DNA of 64,000 nucleotides from Isoptericola sp044389085. Lineage in GTDB: Bacteria; Actinomycetota; Actinomycetes; Actinomycetales; Cellulomonadaceae. Both the position numbers and the translations under genes were made by a program. The notes beneath the pieces were generated by a model that worked only from the letters and a program-made list of their open reading frames with translations, was not told where the DNA came from and made no database searches. The stretch covers positions 372,001-436,000 of the forward strand of contig NZ_JBIRXP010000004.1 in the NCBI RefSeq assembly GCF_044389085.1. Reading direction: 5' to 3'. The stretch's first letter is position 1, and every line of letters starts with the position of its first letter. Positions 25,429 through 33,569 of the stretch are shown here, one piece after another.

Positions 25429-26868
25429 TTGGGTGAGGTGCACCGCACCCCGGATCCAGACGGCGGACACCCCGACGCCACCCCTCCTTCACCGACGCCG
25501 CCGGGGGGTCACCCGCCGGCGCGGGCCGCCCACACGGTTGTCCACAGGGCCGACCGGCGCCGCATCGACCGCGACATCCTCGCCCTCGCGCTCCCCGCAC
25601 TCGGCGCCCTCGTCGCCGAGCCGCTGTTCGTCCTCGTGGACAGCGCGGTCGTCGGTCACCTCGGCACGGCTCAGCTCGCGGGCCTGTCCGTCGCCTCCAC
25701 CCTGCTCGTCACGCTCGTCGGGCTCTGCGTCTTCCTCGCCTACGCGACGACCGCCGCCGTCGCCCGCCTCGTGGGCGCCGGGCGCACCCGCGACGCCCTG
25801 CAGTCCGGGATCGACGGCATGTGGCTCGCCCTCGGCCTCGGCGTCGTCCTGGCCGCCGTCCTCGCCGTCGGGGCGCACTGGGCGGTCGGGGCGATGGGCG
25901 CGGGCCCGGACGTCGCGGGGTACGCGGCCACCTACCTGCGCTGGTCGGTGATCGGTCTGCCGGGGATGCTCGTGGTGCTCGCGTCGACCGGCGTGCTGCG
26001 CGGCCTGCAGGACACCCGCACCCCCCTGTGGGTGGCGTCCACAGGGGCGGTCGTCAACGCGATCCTGTCCGTCGTCCTGGTCTACGGGGCCGGCCTGGGG
26101 ATCGCGGGCTCCGCCATCGGCACGGCCGCCACGCAGCTCGGCATGGGCGCCGTGCTCACCGTCGTCGTGGTGCGCGGAGCCCGGCGCCACCACGCGTCGC
26201 TGCGGCCGCACCACGCGGGCATCTGGGCCAACGCCCGCGCCGGTGCCCCGCTGTTCGTCCGGACGGCGTCCCTGCGCCTCGCCATCCTGCTCACCGTGGC
26301 CGTCGCGACGAGCCTCGGTGCGACCGCGCTGGCCGGCTACCAGGTCGTCAACAGCCTGTGGGGTCTCGCCGCGTTCGCCCTCGACGCGCTCGCCATCGCG
26401 GGCCAGGCGCTGGTGGGCCACGGGCTCGGGTCCGGCGACGTGGGCCGGGTGCGCGCCGTCCTGCGCCGGTCGCTGCAGTGGGGTGTCGGCGCCGGGGTCG
26501 TCATCGGCGCCGTCTTCGCGGCCTCCGGATGGTGGCTCGCCCCGCTGTTCACCAGCGATCACGACGTGCGCGTCGCGATCACGGCCGGCCTGGTCGTCAC
26601 CGGCGTGCTCATGCCGATGGCGGGCTGGGTCTTCGTGCTCGACGGCGTCCTCATCGGTGCCGGGGACGGCCGGTTCCTCGCCTGGGCGGGCATGCTCACG
26701 CTGGTGGTCTACGTGCCGTTCGCCCTCGCGGTCCGTACCTGGGCTCCCGAGGGCCCCCTCGGGCTGGCCTGGCTGTGGGCCGCGTTCGCGGGCGTGTTCA
26801 TGTTCGCCCGCGCCCTGACGACCGGCCTGCGCGCCCGCGGCGACCGCTGGATGGTCACAGGCGCCTGA
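25429..26868 (+). CDS. MATE-family efflux transporter (DinF-like)
   Basis: 479 residues from a TTG at 25429, chosen because GGAGGA lies eight bases upstream; a GTG at 25438 is the alternative. After a Pro/His-rich tail, twelve membrane segments follow. The MATE motifs IDRDILALALPALGALVAEP and LFVLVDSAVVGHLGTAQLAG are clear, and the half-way segment LFVRTASLRLAILLTVAVAT is typical of the DinF branch. It should extrude cationic drugs or metabolites using H+ or Na+. It is divergent from dnaB. Confidence 0.9.
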   Translation: MGEVHRTPDPDGGHPDATPPSPTPPGGHPPARAAHTVVHRADRRRIDRDILALALPALGALVAEPLFVLVDSAVVGHLGTAQLAGLSVASTLLVTLVGLCVFLAYATTAAVARLVGAGRTRDALQSGIDGMWLALGLGVVLAAVLAVGAHWAVGAMGAGPDVAGYAATYLRWSVIGLPGMLVVLASTGVLRGLQDTRTPLWVASTGAVVNAILSVVLVYGAGLGIAGSAIGTAATQLGMGAVLTVVVVRGARRHHASLRPHHAGIWANARAGAPLFVRTASLRLAILLTVAVATSLGATALAGYQVVNSLWGLAAFALDALAIAGQALVGHGLGSGDVGRVRAVLRRSLQWGVGAGVVIGAVFAASGWWLAPLFTSDHDVRVAITAGLVVTGVLMPMAGWVFVLDGVLIGAGDGRFLAWAGMLTLVVYVPFALAVRTWAPEGPLGLAWLWAAFAGVFMFARALTTGLRARGDRWMVTGA

Positions 26869-26878
26869 GCCCCGGGCT

Positions 26879-26944
26879 TCATTCGGCAGCTGTGCAGGTT
26901 CTCGGCACCTGGAGATGCCGAACATGTCCGGGAGTGCCGAACGG
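26879..26944. repeat. 66-nt palindromic element, copy 1 (imperfect)
   Basis: Two 29-nt arms around an 8-nt loop, with TTCGGCA/TGCCGAA cores at both ends of each arm. About 17 of 29 positions pair. The right arm shares 22 of 29 bases with the right arm of copy 2 at 27967. It lies between the convergent MATE and AbiEi-like genes, 14 bases from the latter's stop. Confidence 0.7.
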
Positions 26945-26958
26945 GACGCCTGCCGGGG

Positions 26959-27909
26959 TCACCCGGGCCGGGTGAGCGGAGGACGACGGCGCGCGTCGTG
27001 GCGCACGTGCGGCGGGAACCTGCGCAGCAGCCGCCGTGCGACGTCGTCGACGTCGCCCGCGTCCCGGGAGGTGACGCGGAACGGTGCGACGCCCGTCGCC
27101 TCGGTGATGGCGTCGTGCCGACGCTTCTCGGCCACGAGGGCGTCGGCACCCCGGTATCCCGGGGCGAGCTCGCCGTCCCGGTACTTCACCAGCCCGTCGT
27201 ACTCGGCGAGCACGCCGTGCTCCGGCCAGCCGAGGTCGACCCGGAACGTCCCGATCCTGGTGACCACCTCCACCTGCGTCTCGGGTCGCGGCAGCCCCGC
27301 CCAGAGCGCCACGTATCGCAGCCACGTCTCCCAGGGAGTCTCTGCGCCCGTGTCAGCGAGCTCGACGAGCACTGCGCCACGCGCTCCGCCCCGGTAGCGT
27401 CGCGCGACGATCTCCCGCACCTCCTCGCGATCAGCCCCACGGCGGAGTGCCGCGTCGGCGACGACCAGACCGTCGAGCGCCGGCAGCGTCGTCGCGCAGT
27501 CCGCGACGGTGCGGGCGAGGGACGTCACCGGGAGCCCCGCGGCCACGTCGCGCTGGCCGGGAACCACGGGGAGGGTGTGGCGCCGGACGTCCGCGGCGGC
27601 GCGGGACGACGCGCGGTAGTGCTGGGTCAGGTGGACGTCCTCCGGCAACCTCCAGACCGGGAGCCCGTGCAGGACGGCGGCGGTCGCGTGGCTGAACCAG
27701 TGCAGCGTGCGGAGCCCTGCGTGCACCGCGTGCGCCCGGTCCACCACCCCGGACCGCGCCAGGGTGGCGCGCTCCGTCGCGGTGGACGGCTCCACGCCGT
27801 CGACGGCACGATACGCACCCCGGCGCACCCGCTCGAGGGCGCCGGCGCGCAGCCCTGACCGCAGGGCGTACGGGTCGTGGTCGCGGGCGAGCAGGATTCT
27901 CGTGGGCAC
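26959..27909 (-). CDS. AbiEi-antitoxin-like/DUF559-like protein
   Basis: 316 residues from a GTG at 27907-27909. The N-terminal half (GLRAGALERVRRGAYRAVDG, then HAVHAGLRTLHWFSHATAAV) resembles the winged-helix type IV AbiEi antitoxin proteins found in Actinobacteria. The C-terminal part (FRVDLGWPEHGVLAEYDGLV) has the D-x-E-x-D pattern of DUF559/PD-(D/E)XK-like folds. No AbiEii toxin gene is adjacent, so a toxin-antitoxin role is doubtful. Two 66-nt palindromic elements bracket the gene. Confidence 0.75.
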   Translation of the reverse strand: MPTRILLARDHDPYALRSGLRAGALERVRRGAYRAVDGVEPSTATERATLARSGVVDRAHAVHAGLRTLHWFSHATAAVLHGLPVWRLPEDVHLTQHYRASSRAAADVRRHTLPVVPGQRDVAAGLPVTSLARTVADCATTLPALDGLVVADAALRRGADREEVREIVARRYRGGARGAVLVELADTGAETPWETWLRYVALWAGLPRPETQVEVVTRIGTFRVDLGWPEHGVLAEYDGLVKYRDGELAPGYRGADALVAEKRRHDAITEATGVAPFRVTSRDAGDVDDVARRLLRRFPPHVRHDARRRPPLTRPG

Positions 27910-27966
27910 CGCCCCAGGGTGACCGAGCAGCGCGGGCGGCCTCCGCCGTCGTCCACAGCCTGCGTC

Positions 27967-28032
27967 TCGTTCGGCAGTCGCGGCGATGTTCGGCAACCGT
28001 AGGTGCCGAACATCGCCGATGCTGCCGAACGA
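27967..28032. repeat. 66-nt palindromic element, copy 2 (near perfect)
   Basis: Two 29-nt arms pair at 26 of 29 positions around the loop ACCGTAGG. Both ends carry TCGTTCGGCAG / CTGCCGAACGA and the inner part carries GGCGATGTTCGGCA and its inverse. It lies 58 bases upstream of the AbiEi-like start and 20 bases before the separate rplI terminator. Confidence 0.82.
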
Positions 28033-28052
28033 AACCCCCGGGGGTGGGACGA

Positions 28053-28090
28053 CGAAGGTCCCGGTCCCCTCGCGGGGGCCGGGACCTTCG
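28053..28090 (-). terminator. Terminator of the rpsF-ssb-rpsR-rplI operon
   Basis: CGAAGGTCCCGGTCCCC pairs with GGGGCCGGGACCTTCG through one G-U pair, making a long GC-rich hairpin 19 bases behind the rplI stop. There is no T-run. Confidence 0.75.
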
Positions 28091-28109
28091 TGCGTCAGGC
28101 GTCAGGCGT

Positions 28110-28559
28110 TCAGCCGGCGACGACCTTGACGGCGATCTTCGCGGAGACCTCGGGGTGCAGGCGCACCGACACGGTGTAGTCACCGGTCGTCTTGATCGGC
28201 TGGCCGATCTCGATCTTGCGCTTGTCGACCTGCGGGCCCTCGGCGGCCACGACCGCGTCGGCGATGTCACCGGTGGTGACGGCACCGAACAGGCGGCCGG
28301 ACTCGCCGGCGTGCGCCGTGACGACGACGGTCTTGGCGGCCAGCGAGTCGGCCACCGCCTTCGCCTCGTCCAGCGTGGCGATCTCGCGGGCCTTGCGGGC
28401 CTTGCGGATCGCGGAGACCTGGGACTCGGCGCCCTTGGTCCAGGGGGTGGCCAGACGGCGCGGGATGAGGAAGTTCCGGGCGTACCCGTCCTTCACCTCG
28501 ACGACGTCGCCAGGCTCACCGAGACCGGTGACCTCGTGGGTCAGGATCAGCTTCGACAT
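28110..28559 (-). CDS. rplI: 50S ribosomal protein L9
   Basis: 149 residues, the usual L9 length. The N-terminal rRNA-binding domain shows KLILTHEVTGLGEPGDVVEV and KDGYARNFLIPRRLATPWTK, followed by the long connecting helix and the C-terminal domain ending HPEVSAKIAVKVVAG. It is the last gene of the leftward rpsF-ssb-rpsR-rplI operon and is followed by a strong hairpin. Confidence 0.97.
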   Translation of the reverse strand: MSKLILTHEVTGLGEPGDVVEVKDGYARNFLIPRRLATPWTKGAESQVSAIRKARKAREIATLDEAKAVADSLAAKTVVVTAHAGESGRLFGAVTTGDIADAVVAAEGPQVDKRKIEIGQPIKTTGDYTVSVRLHPEVSAKIAVKVVAG

Positions 28560-28578
28560 GATTCAGTGATCCTTCCGG

Positions 28579-28815
28579 TCAGCGGGCCGAGGACGAGTAC
28601 GGCAGCAGCGCCATCTCACGGGCGTTCTTCACCGCACGGGCGATCTGACGCTGCTCCTGGACGGAGACGCCGGTCACGCGACGCGCGCGGATCTTGCCGC
28701 GGTCGGAGATGAACTTGCGCAGCAGCGCGGTGTCCTTGTAGTCGACGGACTCGATCTTGGCCGTCTTGAGCGGGTTGGCCTTCTTCTTGGGCTTGCGCAC
28801 CACAGGCTTCGCCAT
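28579..28815 (-). CDS. rpsR: 30S ribosomal protein S18
   Basis: 78 residues with the S18 core YKDTALLRKFISDRGKI and RRVTGVSVQEQRQIARAVKN. The protein contains no cysteine, so it is the zinc-independent form. Some actinobacteria carry a second, Cys-containing S18 elsewhere, but none is seen in this window. It lies between ssb and rplI in the usual order. Confidence 0.97.
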   Translation of the reverse strand: MAKPVVRKPKKKANPLKTAKIESVDYKDTALLRKFISDRGKIRARRVTGVSVQEQRQIARAVKNAREMALLPYSSSAR

Positions 28816-28904
28816 GGTGTTGCTCCTTCACAGGTGCAGTCCGCACGACGAGCCGGCCGCGAGGGCCGCCGGCGTGGGACGGGTGATCTGGGGACTGGCG
28901 CCGA

Positions 28905-29459
28905 TCAGAACGGGGGCTCGTCCGAGAACCCGCCACCGGAGGAGGCGGGACCGGCCGTGGCCCACGGGTCGTTGCTCTGACCGCCGCCGGAAGAACCGAA
29001 GCCTCCGCCGGGCTGGCCGCCGCCACCCTGGGGGCCGCCGTAGCCGCCCCCCTGGTTGCCGCCGCCACCGCCGAAGCCGCCGCCGCCACCCGAGCGCTGG
29101 GCGCGGGTGACCTTCGCCGAGGCGTACCTCAGCGACGGGCCGACCTCGTCGACCTGCAGCTCCATGACGGTGCGCTTCTCCCCCTCGCGGGTCTCGTACG
29201 AGCGCTGCGTCAGACGGCCCTGCACGACGACGCGCATGCCCTTCGTCAGCGACTCGGCGACGTTCTCCGCGGCCTCGCGCCAGACCGAGCAGGACAGGAA
29301 CAGCGCTTCGCCGTCCTTCCACTCGTTGGTCTGGCGGTCGAACGTGCGCGGCGTGGACGCGATGCGGAAGTTGGCGACGGCAGCCCCTGAGGGGGTGAAG
29401 CGCAGCTCCGGGTCCGCGACCAGGTTTCCGACGACCGTGATGACGGTCTCACCAGCCAT
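28905..29459 (-). CDS. ssb: Single-stranded DNA-binding protein
   Basis: 184 residues. The OB fold occupies about residues 1-112 (ETVITVVGNLVADPELRFTP, then LFLSCSVWREAAENVAESL and GRLTQRSYETREGEKR). A Gly/Gln-rich flexible linker follows, and the acidic tip DEPPF that recruits replication and repair proteins ends the chain. It coats single-stranded DNA during replication. It lies between rpsF and rpsR in the operon. Confidence 0.96.
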   Translation of the reverse strand: MAGETVITVVGNLVADPELRFTPSGAAVANFRIASTPRTFDRQTNEWKDGEALFLSCSVWREAAENVAESLTKGMRVVVQGRLTQRSYETREGEKRTVMELQVDEVGPSLRYASAKVTRAQRSGGGGGFGGGGGNQGGGYGGPQGGGGQPGGGFGSSGGGQSNDPWATAGPASSGGGFSDEPPF

Positions 29460-29585
29460 GCCATGCTCCTTCGTTCGTCCGAGAGTCGTGAGGGGATCCC
29501 ATCACGGGACTGTGACATCCACCCTGTCGATATCCACAACGGGGAGGACGCCGCCCGCGACGGGGGCAGAGTTTCGGTTCAGGTC

Positions 29586-29876
29586 TCAGCGGGCGTCGGT
29601 GCGCAGGATCTTGGTGCGCAGCACGGCCTCGTTCAGGCCGAGCTGGCGGTCCAGCTCCTTCGCGGTGGCCGGCGTCGAGGTGAAGTCGACGACGGCGTAG
29701 ATGCCCTCGGAACGCTTGTTGATGTCGTACGCCATGCGGCGACGACCCCAGATGTCGACCTTGTCGACGGACCCACCCTCGGTCGAGATGACCGTCAGGT
29801 ACTTGTCCAGCGACGGGGCCACGGTGCGCTCCTCGACCTCCGGGTCCAGGATCACCATCAGCTCGTACTGACGCAT
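29586..29876 (-). CDS. rpsF: 30S ribosomal protein S6
   Basis: 96 residues beginning MRQYELMVILDPEVEERTV, with DIWGRRRMAYDINKRSEGIY in the middle, both S6 signatures. It partners S18 on the small-subunit platform. Its start has a strong ribosome site (AGGAGG). It opens the operon, and a short hairpin (GTCACGG-TCGTT-CCGTGAC, 29907-29925) in the leader might serve regulation, for example by S6:S18, though this is only a possibility. Confidence 0.96.
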   Translation of the reverse strand: MRQYELMVILDPEVEERTVAPSLDKYLTVISTEGGSVDKVDIWGRRRMAYDINKRSEGIYAVVDFTSTPATAKELDRQLGLNEAVLRTKILRTDAR

Positions 29877-29999
29877 GTGTTCAACCCACCTCCTCTGGTC
29901 TCAGCGGTCACGGTCGTTCCGTGACAGGAGGGTTCTTGCGTGCGTCGGCCGCGCGCCGCCCCGGAACGGTCCGGGATGGTGGGCACAGCCAGTCGACCA

Positions 30000-30023
30000 G
30001 GATACCCGCCGGGGCGGGTGTCC
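30000..30023 (-). terminator. Terminator of the class A PBP gene
   Basis: GGATACCCGCC pairs with GGCGGGTGTCC through one G-U pair, 10 bases behind the PBP stop. It sits upstream of the rpsF leader and so also insulates that operon. Confidence 0.6.
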
Positions 30024-30033
30024 TGGAAATCGG

Positions 30034-32622
30034 TCAGTCGTCAGCGCCGTCGATGCCGTCGAGGAAGCCGCCCTCGTCCTCGGTGGCGGTCGGGTCCGGG
30101 GTCGGCGAGTTGCCGTTCCCGCCGCCGTTCCCGTTGCCGTTGTCGTCGTTGCCGGGCTCGGGACCCTTCGAGACGATCAGCGTGACGGTGGAGCCCTGGT
30201 CGACGCTGCTGCCCTGACCGGGATCGGTGCCGATCACGACGCCGACGGGCTGGTCGCTGAACTCCTCGCGCACCTTCGGCTGGAGGGCGTCGCCGTAGAT
30301 CATCTGCTCGGCGGTGGTCCGTGGCTGCCCGACGACGTTCGGCACCACGACCTGCTCCGGCTGGTCGGGCTGGCCGGTGGAGACGACGAGGGTGACGGTG
30401 GTGCCCACGGGCACCTCCTGACCCGCGCCCGACGTCTGCAGCACGGTGCCCTTGCGCTCGTCGCTGTTCTGCGCCTGCGTCCGGACGACGAGCTGCAGCT
30501 TCTCCAGCTCCCGGGTCGCCTTGGCGACGTCCTGGCCGGTGAGGTCCGGCACCGTGACCTTCTCCTCCTCGGTCTCGCTCGGCGTCGGCGAGGGGGAGAA
30601 CGTCGGCTGCGACGGCACGTACTCGGGGAACTCCTCGACGTCCATGCCCTCGGTCGCGACCTGCATGAAGTCGGTCCACGCGCGCACCGGCCACGAACCA
30701 CCGGTGATCTCGCTCCACTCGCCGAAGCCGTCGATCTCGTCCTGGCCGGAGATCTTGCCCGCCTCGAGGTCGAGGGTCTGGTACTGGCGCAGGCCGACCA
30801 CGGTGGTGAGCTGGGGCACGAAGCCCGCGAACCATGCGGACCGGTTGTTCTGCGACGTGCCGGTCTTGCCGGCGACCGGCCGGCCGAGCTCCTGGGCGGT
30901 GTCCCCGGACCCCTCCTCGACGACCTTGGTCATCGCGTAGGTGGCCGCGGTGGTGACGTCCGCGTCGAACTCCTTCTCCTGCTCGGTGGGGCCCTCGTAG
31001 AGCGTGGTGCCGTCGAGCGTCTCCACCTTCGCCACGATGTGCGGCTTGGTGCGGTAGCCCCCGGCCGCGATGGTGGAGTAGGCACGCGCGAGGTCGATCG
31101 GGTAGATGGACGCGGTGCCCAGCACGTTGGAGGGGACGGCGTCGATCGGGTAGGACTCCGAGTCGCGGATGCCGGCGCGGTGCGCCACGTCGACGGTCTT
31201 CTCCGGCCCGTTCTCCACGTTGAGCTCCGCGTACGCGGTGTTCACGGAGTGCGCCGTGGCGTCGGCGAGGTCGATCTGGCCGAAGTCCTCCAGCCCGAAG
31301 TTGGCGGGCGACCAGGGCTTGCCCTCGTCGTCCTTGATGTCCGGGAAGACGTGCGGCGAGTTGCCGTCGAAGGTGTCCTCGAGCGTGTAGTCGTTCTCGA
31401 GCGCCGCCATGAGGGTGAACGGCTTGAACGTCGAGCCCGCCTGGACGACGTCCTGCGTGGCCGTGTTGAGCGATTGCTTGACGTAGTCCGGCCCGCCGTA
31501 CAGCGCCTTCACGGCACCGGTCTGCGGGTCCATCGACACCAGCGACATGCGGACGTTCTTGTTCGCCTTGCCGTAGGTGCCGTCCTCGTGCAGCGACTTC
31601 TCGACCTCGACCGCCGTCTTCTGCAGCTTCTGGTCGATCGTGGTGGTGATCTTGAGGCCGCGGGTCTCGAGCTCCTGCTCGGACTCGAGGGGCCCGTCCG
31701 GGTTGCTCTCGGACCTGACGAGCTCCTTCTTCACCTGGGCGAGGAGGTAGCCCTTCTGGCCGCCCTGGGTGTTGGTGGCTTCCTTCTTCTTCTGGAACTT
31801 GGGGAACTCGGCCTTCGCGTACTCGTCGTCGGTGATGTACCCCTGCTCGTGCATCCGGTCGATGCTGCGCTGCCAGCGGATCTTCGCCTGGTCGGGGTTC
31901 ACCGACGGGTCCCAGTTCACCGGCGACGGGATGATGCCGGACAGCATCGCCGCCTCGGACGGCGTGAGGTCCTTGGCGTCCTTGTTGAAGTACTCCTGCG
32001 AGGCCGCCTGGATGCCGTAGGTGCCGCGGCCCCAGTAGATGGTGTTGAGGTAGTTCGCCAGCACCTCTTCCTTGGGCTGGGACTGCGCCACCTTGAGCGC
32101 GATGATCGCCTCGCGGGCCTTGCCCGCGTACGACGTCGTCGTGTTGAGGTAGTACCGCTCCACGTACTGCTGCGTCAGGGTGGAGGCGCCCTGTCGGCCG
32201 CCGCCCTTGAGGTTGTTGTACGCGGCGCGCACGATGCCCTTGGGGTCGACGCCCTTGTTGGTCCAGAACGTCTCGTCCTCGGACGCGACGACGGCGTTGC
32301 CCACGTAGGCGGGCAGGTCCGCGAGCTGGACGATCTCGCGCTTCTGCTCGGCGAACGTGCCCATCTCCTTGCCGTTCGCCCAGTACACGGTCGTGGCCTG
32401 GTACTGCACGTCGTCGAGACCGTCGGGGATCGTCGTCGTGCTCCACGCGGCCACGAACAGACCCGCGCCGAGCGCCGTCCCGGTGAGCAGGGTGCCGACG
32501 ACGATGCGCCAGGACGGCAGCCAGCGCTGCACCGGGCCCTTGCGCGGGCGCGGGTAGTTCCAGAAGCGACGTCTCCTCGCCACGTCAAGCCTTTCGTCGT
32601 GCGGGACCGGCGTCGTGCTCAT
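30034..32622 (-). CDS. Class A penicillin-binding protein with two PASTA domains (PonA type)
   Basis: 862 residues from the ATG at 32620-32622. A GTG at 32583 with AAAGG upstream is a good alternative. A single membrane segment (VVGTLLTGTALGAGLFVAAW) precedes a GT51 glycosyltransferase domain (EDETFWTNKGVDP, GASTLTQQYVERYY). Next comes a transpeptidase with all three motifs: STFK, SVN and KTGT. Two PASTA repeats follow (VTVPDLTGQDVAKA and VVVPNVVGQPRTTA), then an Asn/Gly-rich tail. It builds and cross-links peptidoglycan, probably under PASTA/kinase control. Confidence 0.93.
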   Translation of the reverse strand: MSTTPVPHDERLDVARRRRFWNYPRPRKGPVQRWLPSWRIVVGTLLTGTALGAGLFVAAWSTTTIPDGLDDVQYQATTVYWANGKEMGTFAEQKREIVQLADLPAYVGNAVVASEDETFWTNKGVDPKGIVRAAYNNLKGGGRQGASTLTQQYVERYYLNTTTSYAGKAREAIIALKVAQSQPKEEVLANYLNTIYWGRGTYGIQAASQEYFNKDAKDLTPSEAAMLSGIIPSPVNWDPSVNPDQAKIRWQRSIDRMHEQGYITDDEYAKAEFPKFQKKKEATNTQGGQKGYLLAQVKKELVRSESNPDGPLESEQELETRGLKITTTIDQKLQKTAVEVEKSLHEDGTYGKANKNVRMSLVSMDPQTGAVKALYGGPDYVKQSLNTATQDVVQAGSTFKPFTLMAALENDYTLEDTFDGNSPHVFPDIKDDEGKPWSPANFGLEDFGQIDLADATAHSVNTAYAELNVENGPEKTVDVAHRAGIRDSESYPIDAVPSNVLGTASIYPIDLARAYSTIAAGGYRTKPHIVAKVETLDGTTLYEGPTEQEKEFDADVTTAATYAMTKVVEEGSGDTAQELGRPVAGKTGTSQNNRSAWFAGFVPQLTTVVGLRQYQTLDLEAGKISGQDEIDGFGEWSEITGGSWPVRAWTDFMQVATEGMDVEEFPEYVPSQPTFSPSPTPSETEEEKVTVPDLTGQDVAKATRELEKLQLVVRTQAQNSDERKGTVLQTSGAGQEVPVGTTVTLVVSTGQPDQPEQVVVPNVVGQPRTTAEQMIYGDALQPKVREEFSDQPVGVVIGTDPGQGSSVDQGSTVTLIVSKGPEPGNDDNGNGNGGGNGNSPTPDPTATEDEGGFLDGIDGADD

Positions 32623-32789
32623 AGAGTGCGCCAGCCTGCGGACCACAGGGAACACTAGGCGATGCGGTAGGGCCAGAGGGAGCCTCGGGCGCTCGGGGCG
32701 ACGGTTCGGCCCCAGGCGTCCCCAGCCCTCTGGCCGGCGCTCCGCGGAACCTTCACAACTGCCCGGGCGTCCCGAGCGGCCACCTCCCG

Positions 32790-32819
32790 TTGCACGACCG
32801 TGTCGGCGAGTCCTATCCT
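32790..32819 (+). promoter_or_regulatory. Promoter of padR-ino1
   Basis: TTGCAC (32790-32795) and TATCCT (32814-32819) are separated by 18 bases, a very good housekeeping-type promoter. The start point should fall at about 32826, inside the palindrome that follows. Confidence 0.72.
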
Positions 32820-32823
32820 CGCG

Positions 32824-32842
32824 ATGTATCGACTCGATACGT
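32824..32842. promoter_or_regulatory. PadR-type operator over the transcription start
   Basis: GTATCGA-C-TCGATAC (32826-32840) is a perfect palindrome, with further partial symmetry outside it. It starts seven bases after the -10 element, the expected place for a repressor site. The adjacent PadR gene is the natural candidate. Confidence 0.75.
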
Positions 32843-32894
32843 CGTGACGACGGGTCGGCAGCAACGGGACGACAGGACGGGAAGGGGAACCCTC

Positions 32895-33569
32895 GTGCGC
32901 ACCAGGTCTGTGGTGCTCGAGACGGCCATCCTCGGCCTGCTCAACTCCGCCCCGCTGCACGGGTACGAGCTGCGCAAGCGGCTCAACCTGCTGCTCGGCT
33001 CGTTCCGCGCGTTCTCCTACGGCACCCTCTACCCGGCGCTGAAGTCCCTCGTCGCCCGCGGCCTCATCGAGACCACGGAGCGGGAGACCCCGGCCACCGC
33101 GGCCCGGGCGTCGGGCACGCGGCAGGCCGGTGCCAAGCCCTCGGGCAAGGCTCCCCTGTCGGGCCGGCGCGGGCGCATCGTGTACCGGCTGACGGCGGAC
33201 GGTAAGGAGCATCTCCAGACCGTCCTCGCGTCGTCCGGCCCGGCCGCCTGGGAGGACGAGAACTTCGACGTCCGCTTCGCGTTCTTCGCGCAGACGGACG
33301 CCGAGACCCGCATCCGTATCCTCGAGGGCCGGCGAACCCGGCTCACCGAGCGCCTGGAGGCGGTCCGAGAGTCTGCCGCACGCACCCGCGAGCGGCTCGA
33401 CGAGTACACCCTCGAGCTGCAGCGCCACGGGCTCGAACAGGTCGAGCGCGAGGTGCGCTGGCTCGACGGACTCATCACCACGGAACGCGACCGTGCTCTC
33501 GGCCGCGCCCGCGACCACAACGCCGGGGCGTCCGACGCGCCGGCCCAGAGAAACAAGGAGCGAGGATGA
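32895..33569 (+). CDS. PadR-family transcriptional regulator
   Basis: 224 residues from a GTG. The PadR winged helix is clear: LETAILGLLNSAPLHGYELR, SYGTLYPALKSLVARGLIE and GRRGRIVYRLTADGKEHL. A longer C-terminal helical domain (TRLTERLEAVRESAARTRER) should form the dimer. A charged insertion lies between the helix and the wing. Its last codon overlaps the ATG of ino1, so the pair is co-transcribed and coupled; it is inferred to repress this operon through the palindrome upstream. Confidence 0.92.
   Translation: MRTRSVVLETAILGLLNSAPLHGYELRKRLNLLLGSFRAFSYGTLYPALKSLVARGLIETTERETPATAARASGTRQAGAKPSGKAPLSGRRGRIVYRLTADGKEHLQTVLASSGPAAWEDENFDVRFAFFAQTDAETRIRILEGRRTRLTERLEAVRESAARTRERLDEYTLELQRHGLEQVEREVRWLDGLITTERDRALGRARDHNAGASDAPAQRNKERG

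Noticed and set aside
29877..30033. Confident S6:S18-binding leader RNA before rpsF
   Set aside because: A short hairpin exists at 29907-29925, but the conserved loop and bulge features of the known motif could not be verified by eye.
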